Below are positions 1 through 9,774 of a stretch of 63,392 nucleotides of DNA, piece by piece (the first letter of the stretch is position 1; every line of letters begins with the position of its first letter). This stretch comes from Algoriphagus antarcticus (GTDB lineage Bacteria; Bacteroidota; Bacteroidia; Cytophagales; Cyclobacteriaceae). The position numbers and the translations under genes are program-made. Under the pieces are notes generated by a model that was not told where the DNA came from, did not search any database, and saw only the letters and a program-made list of their open reading frames with translations. The stretch covers positions 1-63,392 of the forward strand of contig NZ_MSSW01000064.1 of assembly GCF_002150685.1 (NCBI RefSeq), read 5' to 3'.

Positions 1-1
1 T

Positions 2-901
2 GTTTTAGATAAGTCTTTTAGGTTGGTTGCGACAATTCATAACTATGGAGAAGGGCCAGGAGAATACCAATGGATAGAAGCGGTTAATTTCAACCCTGAT
101 CGACAGACTATTGAGGTATTGACCAACAAGGATTTGATAAGATTTACCTTAGAAGGAAAGTCAATTGAGACGGTAAAGCTTCCCTTTATTTTTGGAAATC
201 TGCAATCTATTTCAGCGGATGATTATTTGGTGTATTCACCCGATATTAAGAAAGGTATGCTGGAAGATGACTTTTCAAATGATTTATTTTTGATTAAATG
301 GAATTCATTAACCGGTAACATTGAGCCAGTTATTTATGACTTCAAAGAAGATGTAATTGGCTCCACGGTAGATAGGAATAATATGTATCGATTTGAAGGT
401 GATGTTTATGCAACTTATGTCTATTTGGATACAGTATTTAAAGTCAGTGCCAAAGGGAACATCACGAAGATGTATATAAACCTAAGTGATCAAAACTTAC
501 CGCTTGAGCTGATTTATGGAATTCAACCCTCAGAAATACTTAACAGGGAAGAAATTAAACAGAAATACGCAATTCATTTTCCAGGTCTGATGGTAAATGA
601 AAATTTTTTTATAGATCGATTTGCTAAGCGCAATAGAATGAATTTTATAATACAGAATAAGCGAACATCTACTATCATTTCAGGCGGAAAAGTTGTGAAT
701 GATATTGATGGTGGCATTGATTTTTTAATGCCTCGCTTTTTGGATGAGGATGATAATTTGTACACATTTCACGAATATGAAGAGATCTGGGCTATGGCAC
801 AGAATTTTGAAGACAACACCTCTGAATTCCATACTTTTGTTAATTCTTTAAGTCCAGAGACGGGATTTGTAGTAGTTAAGTATCACCTCAAGAATTTTTG
901 A
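2..901 (+). CDS. 6-bladed beta-propeller protein (5' end outside window)
   Basis: The open frame runs in from the left edge; residues upstream of the first TTG (codons from base 2) continue the same frame, so the gene is cut by the window and the TTG at 23 is not a credible start. A GEGPGEY motif near the visible N-terminus is typical of the Bacteroidota 6-bladed beta-propeller (DUF4934-like) family, and the rest is beta-rich with repeated aromatic/Asp motifs. These proteins are usually exported lipoproteins of unknown ligand. No partner gene is visible. Family assignment is by motif recognition only. Confidence 0.7.
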   Translation, partial: VLDKSFRLVATIHNYGEGPGEYQWIEAVNFNPDRQTIEVLTNKDLIRFTLEGKSIETVKLPFIFGNLQSISADDYLVYSPDIKKGMLEDDFSNDLFLIKWNSLTGNIEPVIYDFKEDVIGSTVDRNNMYRFEGDVYATYVYLDTVFKVSAKGNITKMYINLSDQNLPLELIYGIQPSEILNREEIKQKYAIHFPGLMVNENFFIDRFAKRNRMNFIIQNKRTSTIISGGKVVNDIDGGIDFLMPRFLDEDDNLYTFHEYEEIWAMAQNFEDNTSEFHTFVNSLSPETGFVVVKYHLKNF

Positions 902-1038
902 TCTTATCGATTTACTATAGAAAAAGTACTTTTTGAAATTTTTCATAAAATAGCAACCTCATTTTTATAGATAACTAGACTGATCAATATCAAGCTGTCG
1001 CTTTCTGATAAAACCCTTTTATCCCAAAAGATAAACCT

Positions 1039-1046
1039 TATTTTTG
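1039..1046 (+). promoter_or_regulatory. candidate Bacteroidota -7 box for pgi
   Basis: TATTTTTG fits the Bacteroidota TAnnTTTG -7 consensus and lies 26 bases before the pgi start codon. I see no clear TTG -33 box at the expected distance, so this is only a candidate. Confidence 0.35.
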
Positions 1047-1071
1047 TGGCTCATTCCTATTAAAACAACCA

Positions 1072-2715
1072 ATGAACGCAATAAATCCTACCACCACGCC
1101 AGCCTGGGCAAGGCTCCAGAAACTTGCTGAAGAGTATAAAGACATGACCATCATTTCTCAATTCGATGAGCGGGAGCGCTTTGATCGATTGAGCATTACG
1201 ATGGAAGATATTCTGGTTGATTTTTCTAAAAATAGGTTGAACCCAGATATCCTGGATGCACTTTTTGATCTGGCACGTGAGTGCAAACTGCATGTGGCCA
1301 TTGAAGATATGTTTAAAGGAGAGCCGATCAATGTGACGGAAGGTCGTTCTGTATTGCATACCGCATTGAGAAATCCTGCAGATGAATCGGTATATCTGGA
1401 TGGGCATAATATCATGGAAGATATCTCGGCTGTTTTGAAGAAGATGAAGACCTTCTCAGATAAAATCCAAAACAAGCAGTGGGTGGGCTATACAGGAAAG
1501 CCGATCAAATCGCTGGTAAATATCGGTATCGGTGGCTCTGACCTTGGCCCAGTGATGGTGACTGAAGCGTTGAAGCCCTATAAGAATCCAGATATAGAAT
1601 GCTACTTCGTTTCCAATGTGGATGGAACGCATATTGCGGAAACGTTAAAAAAAGTAGATCCAGAAACCACCTTGTTCTTCATAGCTTCCAAGACGTTCAC
1701 CACACAAGAAACCATGACCAATGCGCATACTGCACGTGATTGGTTCTTGGAGCATGCCAAAATTGATTCAGCAGTAGCCAAGCATTTCGTAGCGCTTTCT
1801 ACCAATGCCAAGTCAGTGGCTGAGTTTGGAATTGACACTAAAAACATGTTTGAATTCTGGGATTGGGTAGGAGGAAGGTATTCGCTTTGGTCTGCGATCG
1901 GTTTGCCCATTGCCTGTACGATTGGATTTGACAATTTCGAGAAATTACTTGCTGGTGCACATGCCATGGATAATCATTTCCGTCATTCCATGTTTGATAG
2001 AAATATTCCTATAGTATTAGCGATGATTGGCATCTGGAATACTAATTTCCTTGGAGCAAGTTCTGAGGCGATCTTACCCTACGATCAGTATATGCACCGT
2101 TTTGCTGCCTATTTCCAGCAGGGAAATATGGAAAGCAATGGCAAATATGTAAACCGCTCAGGTGAGAAAGTGAACTATACCACTGGCCCGATTATCTGGG
2201 GAGAGCCAGGAACCAATGGTCAGCATGCTTTTTATCAGTTGATTCACCAAGGCACGCATTTGATTCCCTGTGATTTTATAGCCCCGGCCATTTCTCATAA
2301 TCCTATAGGTGATCATCACCAGAAGCTTCTTTCCAACTTTTTTGCGCAGACAGAAGCCTTGATGAAAGGAAAGTCACTGGAAAATGTGAAATCCGAAATG
2401 AAAGCAGCTGGCAAGTCAGACGAGCAAATCGAAAAAATAGCTCCACATAGAGTATTTGAAGGCAATCGTCCTACGAATTCAATTTTGGTAAAAGAGATCA
2501 CTCCTTACACACTAGGCCAACTAATCGCGATGTACGAGCATAAAATCTTCGTGCAAGGTGTGGTTTGGGATATTTTCAGCTTTGATCAATGGGGAGTGGA
2601 GCTAGGCAAAGTCTTGGCAAGTGGCATTCTTCCTGAGCTTCATGGTGATGAAGAAATCACTGCCCATGATGGATCTACCAATGGCTTGATCAATGCATAT
2701 AAGAACATGAGATAA
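1072..2715 (+). CDS. pgi: glucose-6-phosphate isomerase
   Basis: Cytoplasmic enzyme interconverting glucose-6-phosphate and fructose-6-phosphate (glycolysis/gluconeogenesis). At 547 residues it matches the long bacterial/eukaryal Pgi form. Seen in the sequence: the GIGGSDLGP phosphate-binding segment near residue 152, the signature WDWVGGRYSLWS near 262, the WGEPGTNGQHAFYQ segment near 376 that carries the catalytic Glu and His of the family, and FDQWGVELGK near 504. The ATG start follows a candidate promoter. It is a single gene, followed by a strong hairpin and a terminator. Confidence 0.97.
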   Translation: MNAINPTTTPAWARLQKLAEEYKDMTIISQFDERERFDRLSITMEDILVDFSKNRLNPDILDALFDLARECKLHVAIEDMFKGEPINVTEGRSVLHTALRNPADESVYLDGHNIMEDISAVLKKMKTFSDKIQNKQWVGYTGKPIKSLVNIGIGGSDLGPVMVTEALKPYKNPDIECYFVSNVDGTHIAETLKKVDPETTLFFIASKTFTTQETMTNAHTARDWFLEHAKIDSAVAKHFVALSTNAKSVAEFGIDTKNMFEFWDWVGGRYSLWSAIGLPIACTIGFDNFEKLLAGAHAMDNHFRHSMFDRNIPIVLAMIGIWNTNFLGASSEAILPYDQYMHRFAAYFQQGNMESNGKYVNRSGEKVNYTTGPIIWGEPGTNGQHAFYQLIHQGTHLIPCDFIAPAISHNPIGDHHQKLLSNFFAQTEALMKGKSLENVKSEMKAAGKSDEQIEKIAPHRVFEGNRPTNSILVKEITPYTLGQLIAMYEHKIFVQGVVWDIFSFDQWGVELGKVLASGILPELHGDEEITAHDGSTNGLINAYKNMR

Positions 2716-2727
2716 GAACTGCCCGTG

Positions 2728-2765
2728 GTCTGTGCCTGCCTGGGGTAATATAGGCAGGCACAGAC
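2728..2765. repeat. strong inverted repeat after pgi
   Basis: Perfect 13-bp arms (GTCTGTGCCTGCC and GGCAGGCACAGAC) enclose a 12-base loop, 12 bases after the pgi stop. An A-rich rather than T-rich tract follows on the plus strand, so it may protect the mRNA 3' end rather than act as an intrinsic terminator. Confidence 0.7.
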
Positions 2766-2807
2766 AAATAAAAAACCAAGTTCCGTCCTGCGGAGACACA
2801 GGCAGTG

Positions 2808-2863
2808 GCGATTCTTAACTTTCTAAAAGTAAATCCCGATTCTGAGAGGAGTCGGGATTTTTT
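2808..2863 (+). terminator. intrinsic terminator within a 56-bp direct repeat (copy 1)
   Basis: A stem AAATCCCGA / TCGGGATTT with a T run ends a 56-base block that recurs, apparently identically, at 3769-3824. It would terminate pgi transcription. Confidence 0.75.
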
Positions 2864-2975
2864 CCGGCTATGGAAAGTGCGGGTTTTCAAAGCTACTTTC
2901 TTATACCACTAGCCTAAGTCATATTGATTTTTTATCGGTCACAATCGTCATTAATTGCTATGGGCTATATTGTAG

Positions 2976-3524
2976 CTATTTACCTTTTTTACTTTTCTTG
3001 ATTTTTCTCCTTATCATTCTCATTACCTCGTCAACATCCAGCATTTCTTTTTCCATATTCATTTTCAACTCCACGCATCTCTTAAAATTACCTTTATGAA
3101 AAACATCACAAAAATTCGGGAAGGTCTTATTAAACCTAAGAGCTTCCTCATATATTTCATCTCCTAACCAAAATCGGTGAGAAGCTGTTATTAATTCCAC
3201 TTCCTTTTTGCTTTCTTTTAACTCTTTGATTTTTGGAGAAAGCTTTTCGATTATCTGCTCGTCATTCATGGTCGAATTTCTATATTCATTTAGAGCATCA
3301 ATAAAACCATTAAGTAACTTGCCATATTTAGAATGAATACCAAAACATTCTCCAATCTTATTAACTCTTAGTTTACTTAATTCAGCGTCAAGTGACTGTT
3401 CTGATTTAAATTTTTCCAATAAATAATTTGCAAATATCCCTGCAAATAATAGAATGAGAGCCATCACACCCTTATCTATGACTATTAGTATTACTTTTTG
3501 CTCAAAATCGCTATCCCAGATCAT
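2976..3524 (-). CDS. hypothetical protein with one N-terminal membrane helix
   Basis: A 182-residue protein that I do not recognise. Residues about 10-35 form one hydrophobic membrane segment (VILIVIDKGVMALILLFAG). The remainder is charged and helical, with a Lys/Arg-rich end, and is probably cytoplasmic. The gene is AT-rich and stands alone on the minus strand between two copies of a 56-bp terminator repeat, a layout that could mark an inserted gene. No function can be assigned. Confidence 0.6.
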   Translation of the reverse strand: MIWDSDFEQKVILIVIDKGVMALILLFAGIFANYLLEKFKSEQSLDAELSKLRVNKIGECFGIHSKYGKLLNGFIDALNEYRNSTMNDEQIIEKLSPKIKELKESKKEVELITASHRFWLGDEIYEEALRFNKTFPNFCDVFHKGNFKRCVELKMNMEKEMLDVDEVMRMIRRKIKKSKKGK

Positions 3525-3768
3525 AGAATTTTTCCAATTGCTTCAAATATTAAATATCTACAATTGCGGATATTTTTTTCAAATTTTGAATAAATAGTTC
3601 TTGTTTTTCCCCTTCTAAAAGTAGGATTTCTTTACTTTTTTTGGAGAAAAAAAATGTTGTTCGTATCTCCCAGTTTTTTAGCCACTTGTGTTAGTTCGTG
3701 GTATGTGTCTCAAAGACTACTAGCTATTCTTCCTTTTGAGAATTTCGGTCTGTGTGACACACGCCGGT

Positions 3769-3824
3769 GCGATTCTTAACTTTCTAAAAGTAAATCCCGA
3801 TTCTGAGAGGAGTCGGGATTTTTT
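3769..3824 (+). terminator. terminator-bearing direct repeat (copy 2)
   Basis: Same 56-base block as 2808-2863, with the AAATCCCGA / TCGGGATTT stem and T run. The rest of the 3525-3980 gap holds no convincing gene. The leading part (GTGCGATTCTTAAC) recurs once more at 47901, just before rapA, without the hairpin. Confidence 0.7.
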
Positions 3825-3980
3825 ATTTTATTAACCGCAGGGGACGAAGTGGTTTCGCAGAGGTCACAGTTGTCCTGCTTCTCCAGAAGCTGGATTTGAC
3901 TAGTTTACATTTCATTCCTATCGAGATATGGTATTTGAAACAAGCTTAGCTTTAATGAGTTAATTAAAAAAAGATTCTTT

Positions 3981-4700
3981 ATGAAAAAGTCAATCCTTGC
4001 CCTTCTATTAGTTCCCATCTTGAGCATTAATTTTTCTTGTCAGGCACAGTCAACCGCTGATGACCTTTACACCTATACGAACCCTAGTAGGGATGGAACT
4101 GGCAAAGTCTATTTGGGAAGAGAGATATCCCATGTCATGGGTTTTGCAGGAAAAGCCTGGCTGGAGAGAGCCGAACGAGAGCGGGAGGAAGGGATTGCAG
4201 CTGCTTTGAAAAATCTGCCCATCGCTTCAAAAAGTGTAATTGCCGACATTGGCGCTGGCTCCGGATACTATACTTTTAGGATTGCACCCTTAGTTCCTGA
4301 GGGAAAAGTCTATGCTGTGGATATTCAGGAAGATGCAGTAGCCTATATCAAAAAGCGAAGTGAAGAGTTGGGAATTGAGAATGTAGTACCAATACATGGA
4401 ACGGAGAAATCCCCAAATCTTCCTGAAGGACAAGTAGATCTGGTCATCATGGTGGACGTGTATCACGAATTGGCATATCCACAAGAAATGCTCAGTGCTA
4501 TTTATAAATGTCTAAAACCAAATGGGAAAATTTTATTACTGGAATACAAGGGCGAAGATCCAAGCATCAATATCAAACCACTCCATAAAATGACCGAAAA
4601 GCAGGCCAAAAAAGAGTTGAACTCCAATGGGTTTGAATTAGTAGAAAATGGCAAATTCCTTCCAATCCAACATTATATGATTTTCCAAAAAGCGAAGTAG
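3981..4700 (+). CDS. exported class I SAM-dependent methyltransferase
   Basis: A 239-residue protein with a hydrophobic N-terminal signal ending in a Cys-containing stretch (INFSCQAQ), so probably secreted or a lipoprotein. The Rossmann-type methyltransferase fold is visible: motif I IADIGAGSGYYTFRIA at about residues 88-103, VYAVDIQ (acidic residue that binds the SAM ribose) near 112, and the post-II segment VDLVIMVDVYHEL near 155. Signal-bearing methyltransferases of this type recur in Bacteroidota; the substrate is unknown. It stands alone, with a 280-base gap before the next gene. Confidence 0.8.
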   Translation: MKKSILALLLVPILSINFSCQAQSTADDLYTYTNPSRDGTGKVYLGREISHVMGFAGKAWLERAEREREEGIAAALKNLPIASKSVIADIGAGSGYYTFRIAPLVPEGKVYAVDIQEDAVAYIKKRSEELGIENVVPIHGTEKSPNLPEGQVDLVIMVDVYHELAYPQEMLSAIYKCLKPNGKILLLEYKGEDPSINIKPLHKMTEKQAKKELNSNGFELVENGKFLPIQHYMIFQKAK

Positions 4701-4980
4701 GTATCTCAATTTTTTCTAATTCTTGCAGGCTCAAGAGATCAATATAAATCCTATTAAAAGGCTGTTTCTTCTGACTCCTACTGTAAACATGTCAGTTGAT
4801 ATCATGGCCGATTTAGGAAAGGATTCTCTAGTAGTCAATTGCTACATCCATTTATGTCAAAAAAGCACTATTTTAAAAGGTCGTGTTTGTCATGCTTTAG
4901 TCAGACAATGTACAAGAATGGAGGATCGGCTGCGGCAGAATTTCACTATTTTGCCTCACATCTAATACTAATCTATCTCT

Positions 4981-5535
4981 ATGAAACACTTTATTTTTAT
5001 CCTGTTGATTTTCTGTAGTTTTTCTACACTTGTTTATTCCCAAGATTTTCCATCTCTTGATAGAAGCCCAATGGATGTAGCCTACCTGCCGGATAATTTT
5101 GCCCATGATCGTATGGAAGGAGAAAAGGCGATTGTGAAAGTGTATTACAGTAGACCAGCAAAGAATGGAAGAGAGGTTTTTGGGAAAATGGCTGCTTTCG
5201 ATAAGGTGTGGAGGCTAGGAGCCAATGAAGCCGTGGAATTTAAAACATATCAGGATGTCACGCTTGGAGGCAAAAATATAAAAGCAGGAGCCTATTCCAT
5301 GTTTGCAATTCCGGGTGAAGCTGAATGGACTATCATTCTGAATTCAGATCTGGATTACTGGGGAGCATACAGTTATCAGGAAAAAAATGATGTGGTTAGA
5401 TTTACTGTTCCGGCCAAATCACTCCCTGAAGTGGTAGAAGCCTTTTCGATTCGATTTGAGGATCTGGGAAATAATGCAGCGGTAATGCGGATTGCTTGGG
5501 ATCAAACCATGGTGGAAATCCCTTTGAAATATTGA
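4981..5535 (+). CDS. DUF2911 domain protein, exported
   Basis: A 184-residue protein with a clear N-terminal signal peptide (hydrophobic residues 3-20 ending VYSQ). The rest matches the Bacteroidota DUF2911 family: YYSRPAKNGREVFG, WRLGANEA and KAGAYSMFAIP, in the family order. It is probably periplasmic and of unknown function. It stands alone on the plus strand, with no sign of an operon with the methyltransferase upstream. Confidence 0.85.
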   Translation: MKHFIFILLIFCSFSTLVYSQDFPSLDRSPMDVAYLPDNFAHDRMEGEKAIVKVYYSRPAKNGREVFGKMAAFDKVWRLGANEAVEFKTYQDVTLGGKNIKAGAYSMFAIPGEAEWTIILNSDLDYWGAYSYQEKNDVVRFTVPAKSLPEVVEAFSIRFEDLGNNAAVMRIAWDQTMVEIPLKY

Positions 5536-5696
5536 GATAGCAAGTTTAAATTTAGGAAATGGGAGAGGGGTGTTTTTATATATGATTCAATTTAATTCAC
5601 CTTACTCAAAGCTAAAGACACTTTCCTTTTATCTTAGCAATCTCAAAATCGAATTAAGGCATAGTGTCTTGAACTACAGTAATTCCAGTCAAAAGA

Positions 5697-6863
5697 ATGA
5701 AGAGTCTATTCTCCAATTTATTATTTAAAGTATTTATCGCCATTGTGATGGGCATCGTTTTCGGCCTTTACTTACCGGAATCCATCAATAGGATTTTTGC
5801 CACGTTCAATTCGTTTTTTGGTCAATTTTTGAACTTTGCCATTCCTCTGATTATACTTGGTCTGATCATGCCTGCCATTTCCGATCTGGGCAAGGGAGCG
5901 GGAAGATTACTTTTGATTACCGCGGCTATTGCGTATGGATCCACGATCTTTTCTGGTTTTATGAGCTATTTCACCTCCGCTACTATTTTTCCTTCTCTTC
6001 TCTCTTCCCATATCAATGAAGCGGCTGAGATTTCGGAAGGAGGAAAAGACCTAGTCCCTTATTTCAGTATTACTATTCCGGCAGTGATAGACGTGATGTC
6101 TGCTTTGGTATTGGCTTTTGTGATTGGGTTGGGGCTTTCTTACCAGGAGAATTCTGTGCTTAAGAAGGTGGTAAAGAATTTTGAGACCATCATCATGCAG
6201 GTGATCGAGAATGTGATTGTGCCTCTTTTGCCGATTTTTATCCTTGGGATTTTTGCGAATATGGCGTTCAGTGGTCAGGTGTATTCCATACTCTCTGTAT
6301 TCGTGAATATTATAGGGGTGATTTTCGCCATGCATATATTCTTACTCTTGCTACAATATGTGATTACCGGAGCTATAGTTAAGAAGAATCCTTTGCGATT
6401 GTTGGGCAATATGATGCCTGCTTATTTCACAGCCTTGGGAACTCAATCTTCTGCCGCTACTATTCCAGTTACTTTGGAGCAAGCGGAGAAAAATGGTGTT
6501 TCGCCTAAGATCGCGGGATTTGTGATTCCGCTTTGTGCTACCATTCACCTTTCGGGAAGTATTATGAAAATCACGGCCTGTGCGATGGCTTTGATGATAT
6601 TGGAGGGAGTGCCCTATGATTTTGGTATGCTCGCCGGATTTATTTTTATGCTGGGTGTTGCGATGGTGGCCGCGCCGGGAGTGCCTGGAGGTGCGATTAT
6701 GGCGGCTATTGGAGTCTTGCAATCCATGCTGGGATTCAGTGAGGAGATGATCGGATTGATGATCGCACTTTATATCGCTATGGACAGTTTCGGTACGGCA
6801 TGTAATGTCACAGGCGACGGTGCAATTGCATTGGTGGTGGATCAGATTACGAAGGAGGAGTAG
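5697..6863 (+). CDS. dicarboxylate/amino acid:cation symporter (DAACS family)
   Basis: A 388-residue inner-membrane carrier of the DAACS family (GltP/DctA-like, PF00375), which takes up C4-dicarboxylates or acidic amino acids with H+ or Na+. About eight hydrophobic segments are visible. The family signatures are present: a serine-rich reentrant loop (ALGTQSSAATIP, about residues 247-258) and the C-terminal NVTGDGAIALVVD segment. The exact substrate cannot be told. It has its own leader of about 160 bases. Confidence 0.88.
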   Translation: MKSLFSNLLFKVFIAIVMGIVFGLYLPESINRIFATFNSFFGQFLNFAIPLIILGLIMPAISDLGKGAGRLLLITAAIAYGSTIFSGFMSYFTSATIFPSLLSSHINEAAEISEGGKDLVPYFSITIPAVIDVMSALVLAFVIGLGLSYQENSVLKKVVKNFETIIMQVIENVIVPLLPIFILGIFANMAFSGQVYSILSVFVNIIGVIFAMHIFLLLLQYVITGAIVKKNPLRLLGNMMPAYFTALGTQSSAATIPVTLEQAEKNGVSPKIAGFVIPLCATIHLSGSIMKITACAMALMILEGVPYDFGMLAGFIFMLGVAMVAAPGVPGGAIMAAIGVLQSMLGFSEEMIGLMIALYIAMDSFGTACNVTGDGAIALVVDQITKEE

Positions 6864-7110
6864 TTGAATATCTACTCTAAATGGAGGTCACTAGATATAG
6901 CTCGATGCCTTCCCATTTGGGGGTGAGTTTACCACATTTCTATAATTTCAGTTTAATTGGAGGGATGCATTATTTTTTAAATCATACCCTAAACTCTTTT
7001 AAGGATAAGTTTTGGTAGAATTTTGAAAAAGTTAAGCGTTATGGTCTTGGACTTGTATTCTACTGGGTAGCGGGAATAGCTCGCTTTTTTTTCACCAAAC
7101 CATACAAACC

Positions 7111-7455
7111 ATGAGTACATCCAAATCAATGACCACCTATTCTCAGGTATTGAATATTCTGCCAGGAAGAGGTTATGGTAAGGAACTGAATATTGAGCGT
7201 GCAGGGGCAAGCTTTGATGATTCGGATACGATATACAAACCTGAGCAATTGAAAATCGTCAAAGTTTACAGATTCGAGGGTGAGTCAGATCCATCTGATA
7301 TGGCTGTGATCTACCTGCTTCATAGCGATGCAGATGAGAAGGGTTTTCTGTTAAACGCTTATGGAACTTACTCTGATCGGGATAACCCCTATTACGATGA
7401 ATTTATCAAGCGCGTACCTGTAGAGGAAATTGAGGGTTTTGAGGATTTAGCGTAA
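7111..7455 (+). CDS. small conserved Bacteroidota protein (often mislabelled phosphoribosylpyrophosphate synthetase)
   Basis: A 114-residue soluble protein. The pattern of a YGKELNI segment, then YKPEQLKIVKVYRFEGESDPSDMAVIYLL, matches a small Bacteroidota family that databases often call phosphoribosylpyrophosphate synthetase. It is far too short to be that enzyme and has no PRPP-binding motif, so the name should not be trusted. Role unknown. A second Met lies eight residues in and could be the true start. Confidence 0.6.
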   Translation: MSTSKSMTTYSQVLNILPGRGYGKELNIERAGASFDDSDTIYKPEQLKIVKVYRFEGESDPSDMAVIYLLHSDADEKGFLLNAYGTYSDRDNPYYDEFIKRVPVEEIEGFEDLA

Positions 7456-7548
7456 GCAACAAATCTTGCCAACCATATTTTATTTTCTAGTGGTCTCCTC
7501 TAATAAAGTACTCCGTTCAGAATTATATCCATTAAAACTAAGGTAGAG

Positions 7549-7576
7549 GTCCTTTTAAACTTTTTTTTAAAAGGAC
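7549..7576. terminator. bidirectional terminator hairpin
   Basis: Perfect 11-bp arms (GTCCTTTTAAA / TTTAAAAGGAC) around a T-rich loop, between two convergent genes. Confidence 0.6.
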
Positions 7577-7635
7577 TTCTATCTTTCAGATAGTTGGAGT
7601 TTTAAAATTAACTTCTTTTTTATGGAGAGTCTCTA

Positions 7636-9288
7636 TTATCCTTCATTAATTAATTTCGAGGATTGTTCTTTAAACATGATATTCAATAGCTGATGATTGA
7701 GAGAATAATCCACCCTTAATTCAATGAGATTTACTCCTTGAGAAATTAGACATTTTGAAAATACCTCCTGAAATTCTTCATCAGTCTCCGGCCTAAAACC
7801 TCCAGCACCGTAGCTTTTAGCATACTTTACAAAATCAGGATTTCCGTAATCCAACCCAAAATCATCAAACCCCATATCTTTCTGTTTCCATTTGATCATT
7901 CCAAAAGCATTATCATTCAATACAATCACAGTGAGATTTAATTGAAGGCGGATGGCAGTTTCTAACTCCTGAGAATTCATCATAAATCCCCCATCTCCAC
8001 ATACAGCCACTACGTTTTTCGAAGGGTTCAATATTTTGGCCATTATGGCCGCTGATAGTCCCGCCCCCATAGTTGCAAGCGCATTATCGAGAAGTAAAGT
8101 GTTTGGCTGATGGCAAATGTAATTACGTGCAAACCAGAGTTTGTATATCCCATTATCCAGCGTAATGATGTCTTCAGAAGACAATATTTTCCGAAGGAGA
8201 TACACTAGTCTCTGGGGAAGGATGGGGAAGCGCACATCTTTCGAATAGTTCTCAGAAGAAGAAAGTGCTTCTTGCTTTACCTTTTGAAAAAAGCTAAAAT
8301 CCCAATGCTCCTGCACCTGAAGTGCCTGGGAAAGTTGATTTATAGAATCTGTAATTTCTCCTACCACGTTTAGCTGGGGGAAATATACAGGGTCAATTTC
8401 GGCTGGAGAGAAATTTATGTGGATTACTATTTTGCCACCTGACTTCATGAAGAAAGGAGGTTTTTCGATGACATCGTGACCTACATTGATTATGAGGTCT
8501 GCCTTGTCAATAGCAGCATGGATAAAATCACCGCTTGAAAGTGCTGCTGTACCCAGGTAGTTAGGCGCACGTTCATCGATTACACCTTTGCCCATTTGGG
8601 TGGTGAGAAAATAAATACCTGTTCGATTAGCAAAATTGCGTAATGAGTCGCAAGTCTCTTTTCTGTTAGCTCCTGCTCCAATTAGCAAAAGCGGTTTCTT
8701 TGCAGCTGTTATCATTTTAACTGCCTCATCAATAGCTCTCGGATCAACTTTGGGAATAAGGTGGCCAATAGGTTCGAAAACCTTAAAATTACATTCCTCT
8801 TGCGCAATATCTTCTGGGAATTCTAAGTGAACTGCACCTGGCTTTTCTTCTATTGCCAGCCGAAATGCTTCTCTGATTTGAGAAGCAATATTCTCACTGT
8901 TTACAATCTGCTTGGTGTACTTGGTAAGTGGGCGCATCATGTCCACCACGTTTATTATTTGGAATTTTGCTTGCTTATTTTCTTTGATAGGTTTCTGTCC
9001 TGTTATCATTACCATGGGCATGCCTCCCAGTTGCGCAAAAGCTGCAGGAGTAACGAGATTGGTAGCACCTGGACCTAAGGTAGATAAGCATACGCCCGGA
9101 TGTCCAGATAGGCGACCATAGGTAGCAGCCATAAAACCTGCTCCTTGCTCATGACGTGTTACAATTAATCGAATAGAAGATTCTTTTATGGATTGAATCA
9201 TATCGAGATTTTCTTCCCCAGGTACGGCAAAAATATACTTCACACCTTCATTTTCGAGTGCCTTGATAAATAAGTCAGATGCTTTCAT
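7636..9288 (-). CDS. acetolactate synthase-like ThDP enzyme, large subunit type
   Basis: A 550-residue thiamine-diphosphate enzyme of the acetohydroxyacid synthase/AlsS group. The three-domain layout is evident: an N-terminal PYR domain with the catalytic Glu (RHEQGAG, E47), a central nucleotide-like domain (about 190-320), and a C-terminal PP domain with the GDGGFMMNSQELET...NDNAFG ThDP motif near residue 430. No small regulatory subunit or ilv genes are adjacent, which fits a catabolic pyruvate-to-acetolactate enzyme better than a branched-chain biosynthetic one. That is inference, and another ThDP lyase of the family is possible. Confidence 0.8.
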   Translation of the reverse strand: MKASDLFIKALENEGVKYIFAVPGEENLDMIQSIKESSIRLIVTRHEQGAGFMAATYGRLSGHPGVCLSTLGPGATNLVTPAAFAQLGGMPMVMITGQKPIKENKQAKFQIINVVDMMRPLTKYTKQIVNSENIASQIREAFRLAIEEKPGAVHLEFPEDIAQEECNFKVFEPIGHLIPKVDPRAIDEAVKMITAAKKPLLLIGAGANRKETCDSLRNFANRTGIYFLTTQMGKGVIDERAPNYLGTAALSSGDFIHAAIDKADLIINVGHDVIEKPPFFMKSGGKIVIHINFSPAEIDPVYFPQLNVVGEITDSINQLSQALQVQEHWDFSFFQKVKQEALSSSENYSKDVRFPILPQRLVYLLRKILSSEDIITLDNGIYKLWFARNYICHQPNTLLLDNALATMGAGLSAAIMAKILNPSKNVVAVCGDGGFMMNSQELETAIRLQLNLTVIVLNDNAFGMIKWKQKDMGFDDFGLDYGNPDFVKYAKSYGAGGFRPETDEEFQEVFSKCLISQGVNLIELRVDYSLNHQLLNIMFKEQSSKLINEG

Positions 9289-9466
9289 ATAATCAGCTTG
9301 GATCTTTTAAATGGAGTAAAGACAGTTTATACTCTTACTTACCATCCTAGTTTTCCTGTTTTATGCTTGAATGATGCCACACATAATAGGATGGTGGAAT
9401 TTGCCACAGATTAGGCAAAAATAATTTACCGGCTTTTGAAATAGGCTGGAATGATAGTTGGTAACT

Positions 9467-9721
9467 ATGAAGTCAACCTATATCAATTTAATTATGCTTA
9501 CGATCAATAACAGCCTAACTGACCTTGAATTATTCAGCTCACTTGGCAAAAAGAAAGACGATGTAGATAAGGGGACCACTCGAAAAACTCCCGGTAATTC
9601 AGAAGGTGCCAGACCTCCCAAAAAGGAAGATTATAAAAAGGCGGAACGGGAAAACGATAGGGAAAATGACCCTCAGGAAGAAACCGTTGACAACGAGGAG
9701 AGAGATAAAAATAAAGATTGA
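9467..9721 (+). CDS. small highly charged protein
   Basis: About 84 residues from the ATG at 9467; a TTG nine bases upstream is less likely. A short hydrophobic N-terminal third is followed by a low-complexity tail almost entirely of Lys, Glu, Asp, Arg and Asn. I do not recognise it. The open frame and biased composition make expression plausible but not certain. Confidence 0.4.
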   Translation: MKSTYINLIMLTINNSLTDLELFSSLGKKKDDVDKGTTRKTPGNSEGARPPKKEDYKKAERENDRENDPQEETVDNEERDKNKD

Positions 9722-9774
9722 AAGGAGAGCTTTACTCAAGCAAATTCCTTTTCATTGCTCTAAATACGTAACAG

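Noticed and set aside
4723..4965. 80-codon open frame after the methyltransferase
   Set aside because: TTG start, no family features, out of keeping with neighbouring coding style; probably chance.
7111..7455. Phosphoribosylpyrophosphate synthetase
   Set aside because: The common database name for this small family is not supported: the protein is about a third of the needed length and has no PRPP motif.
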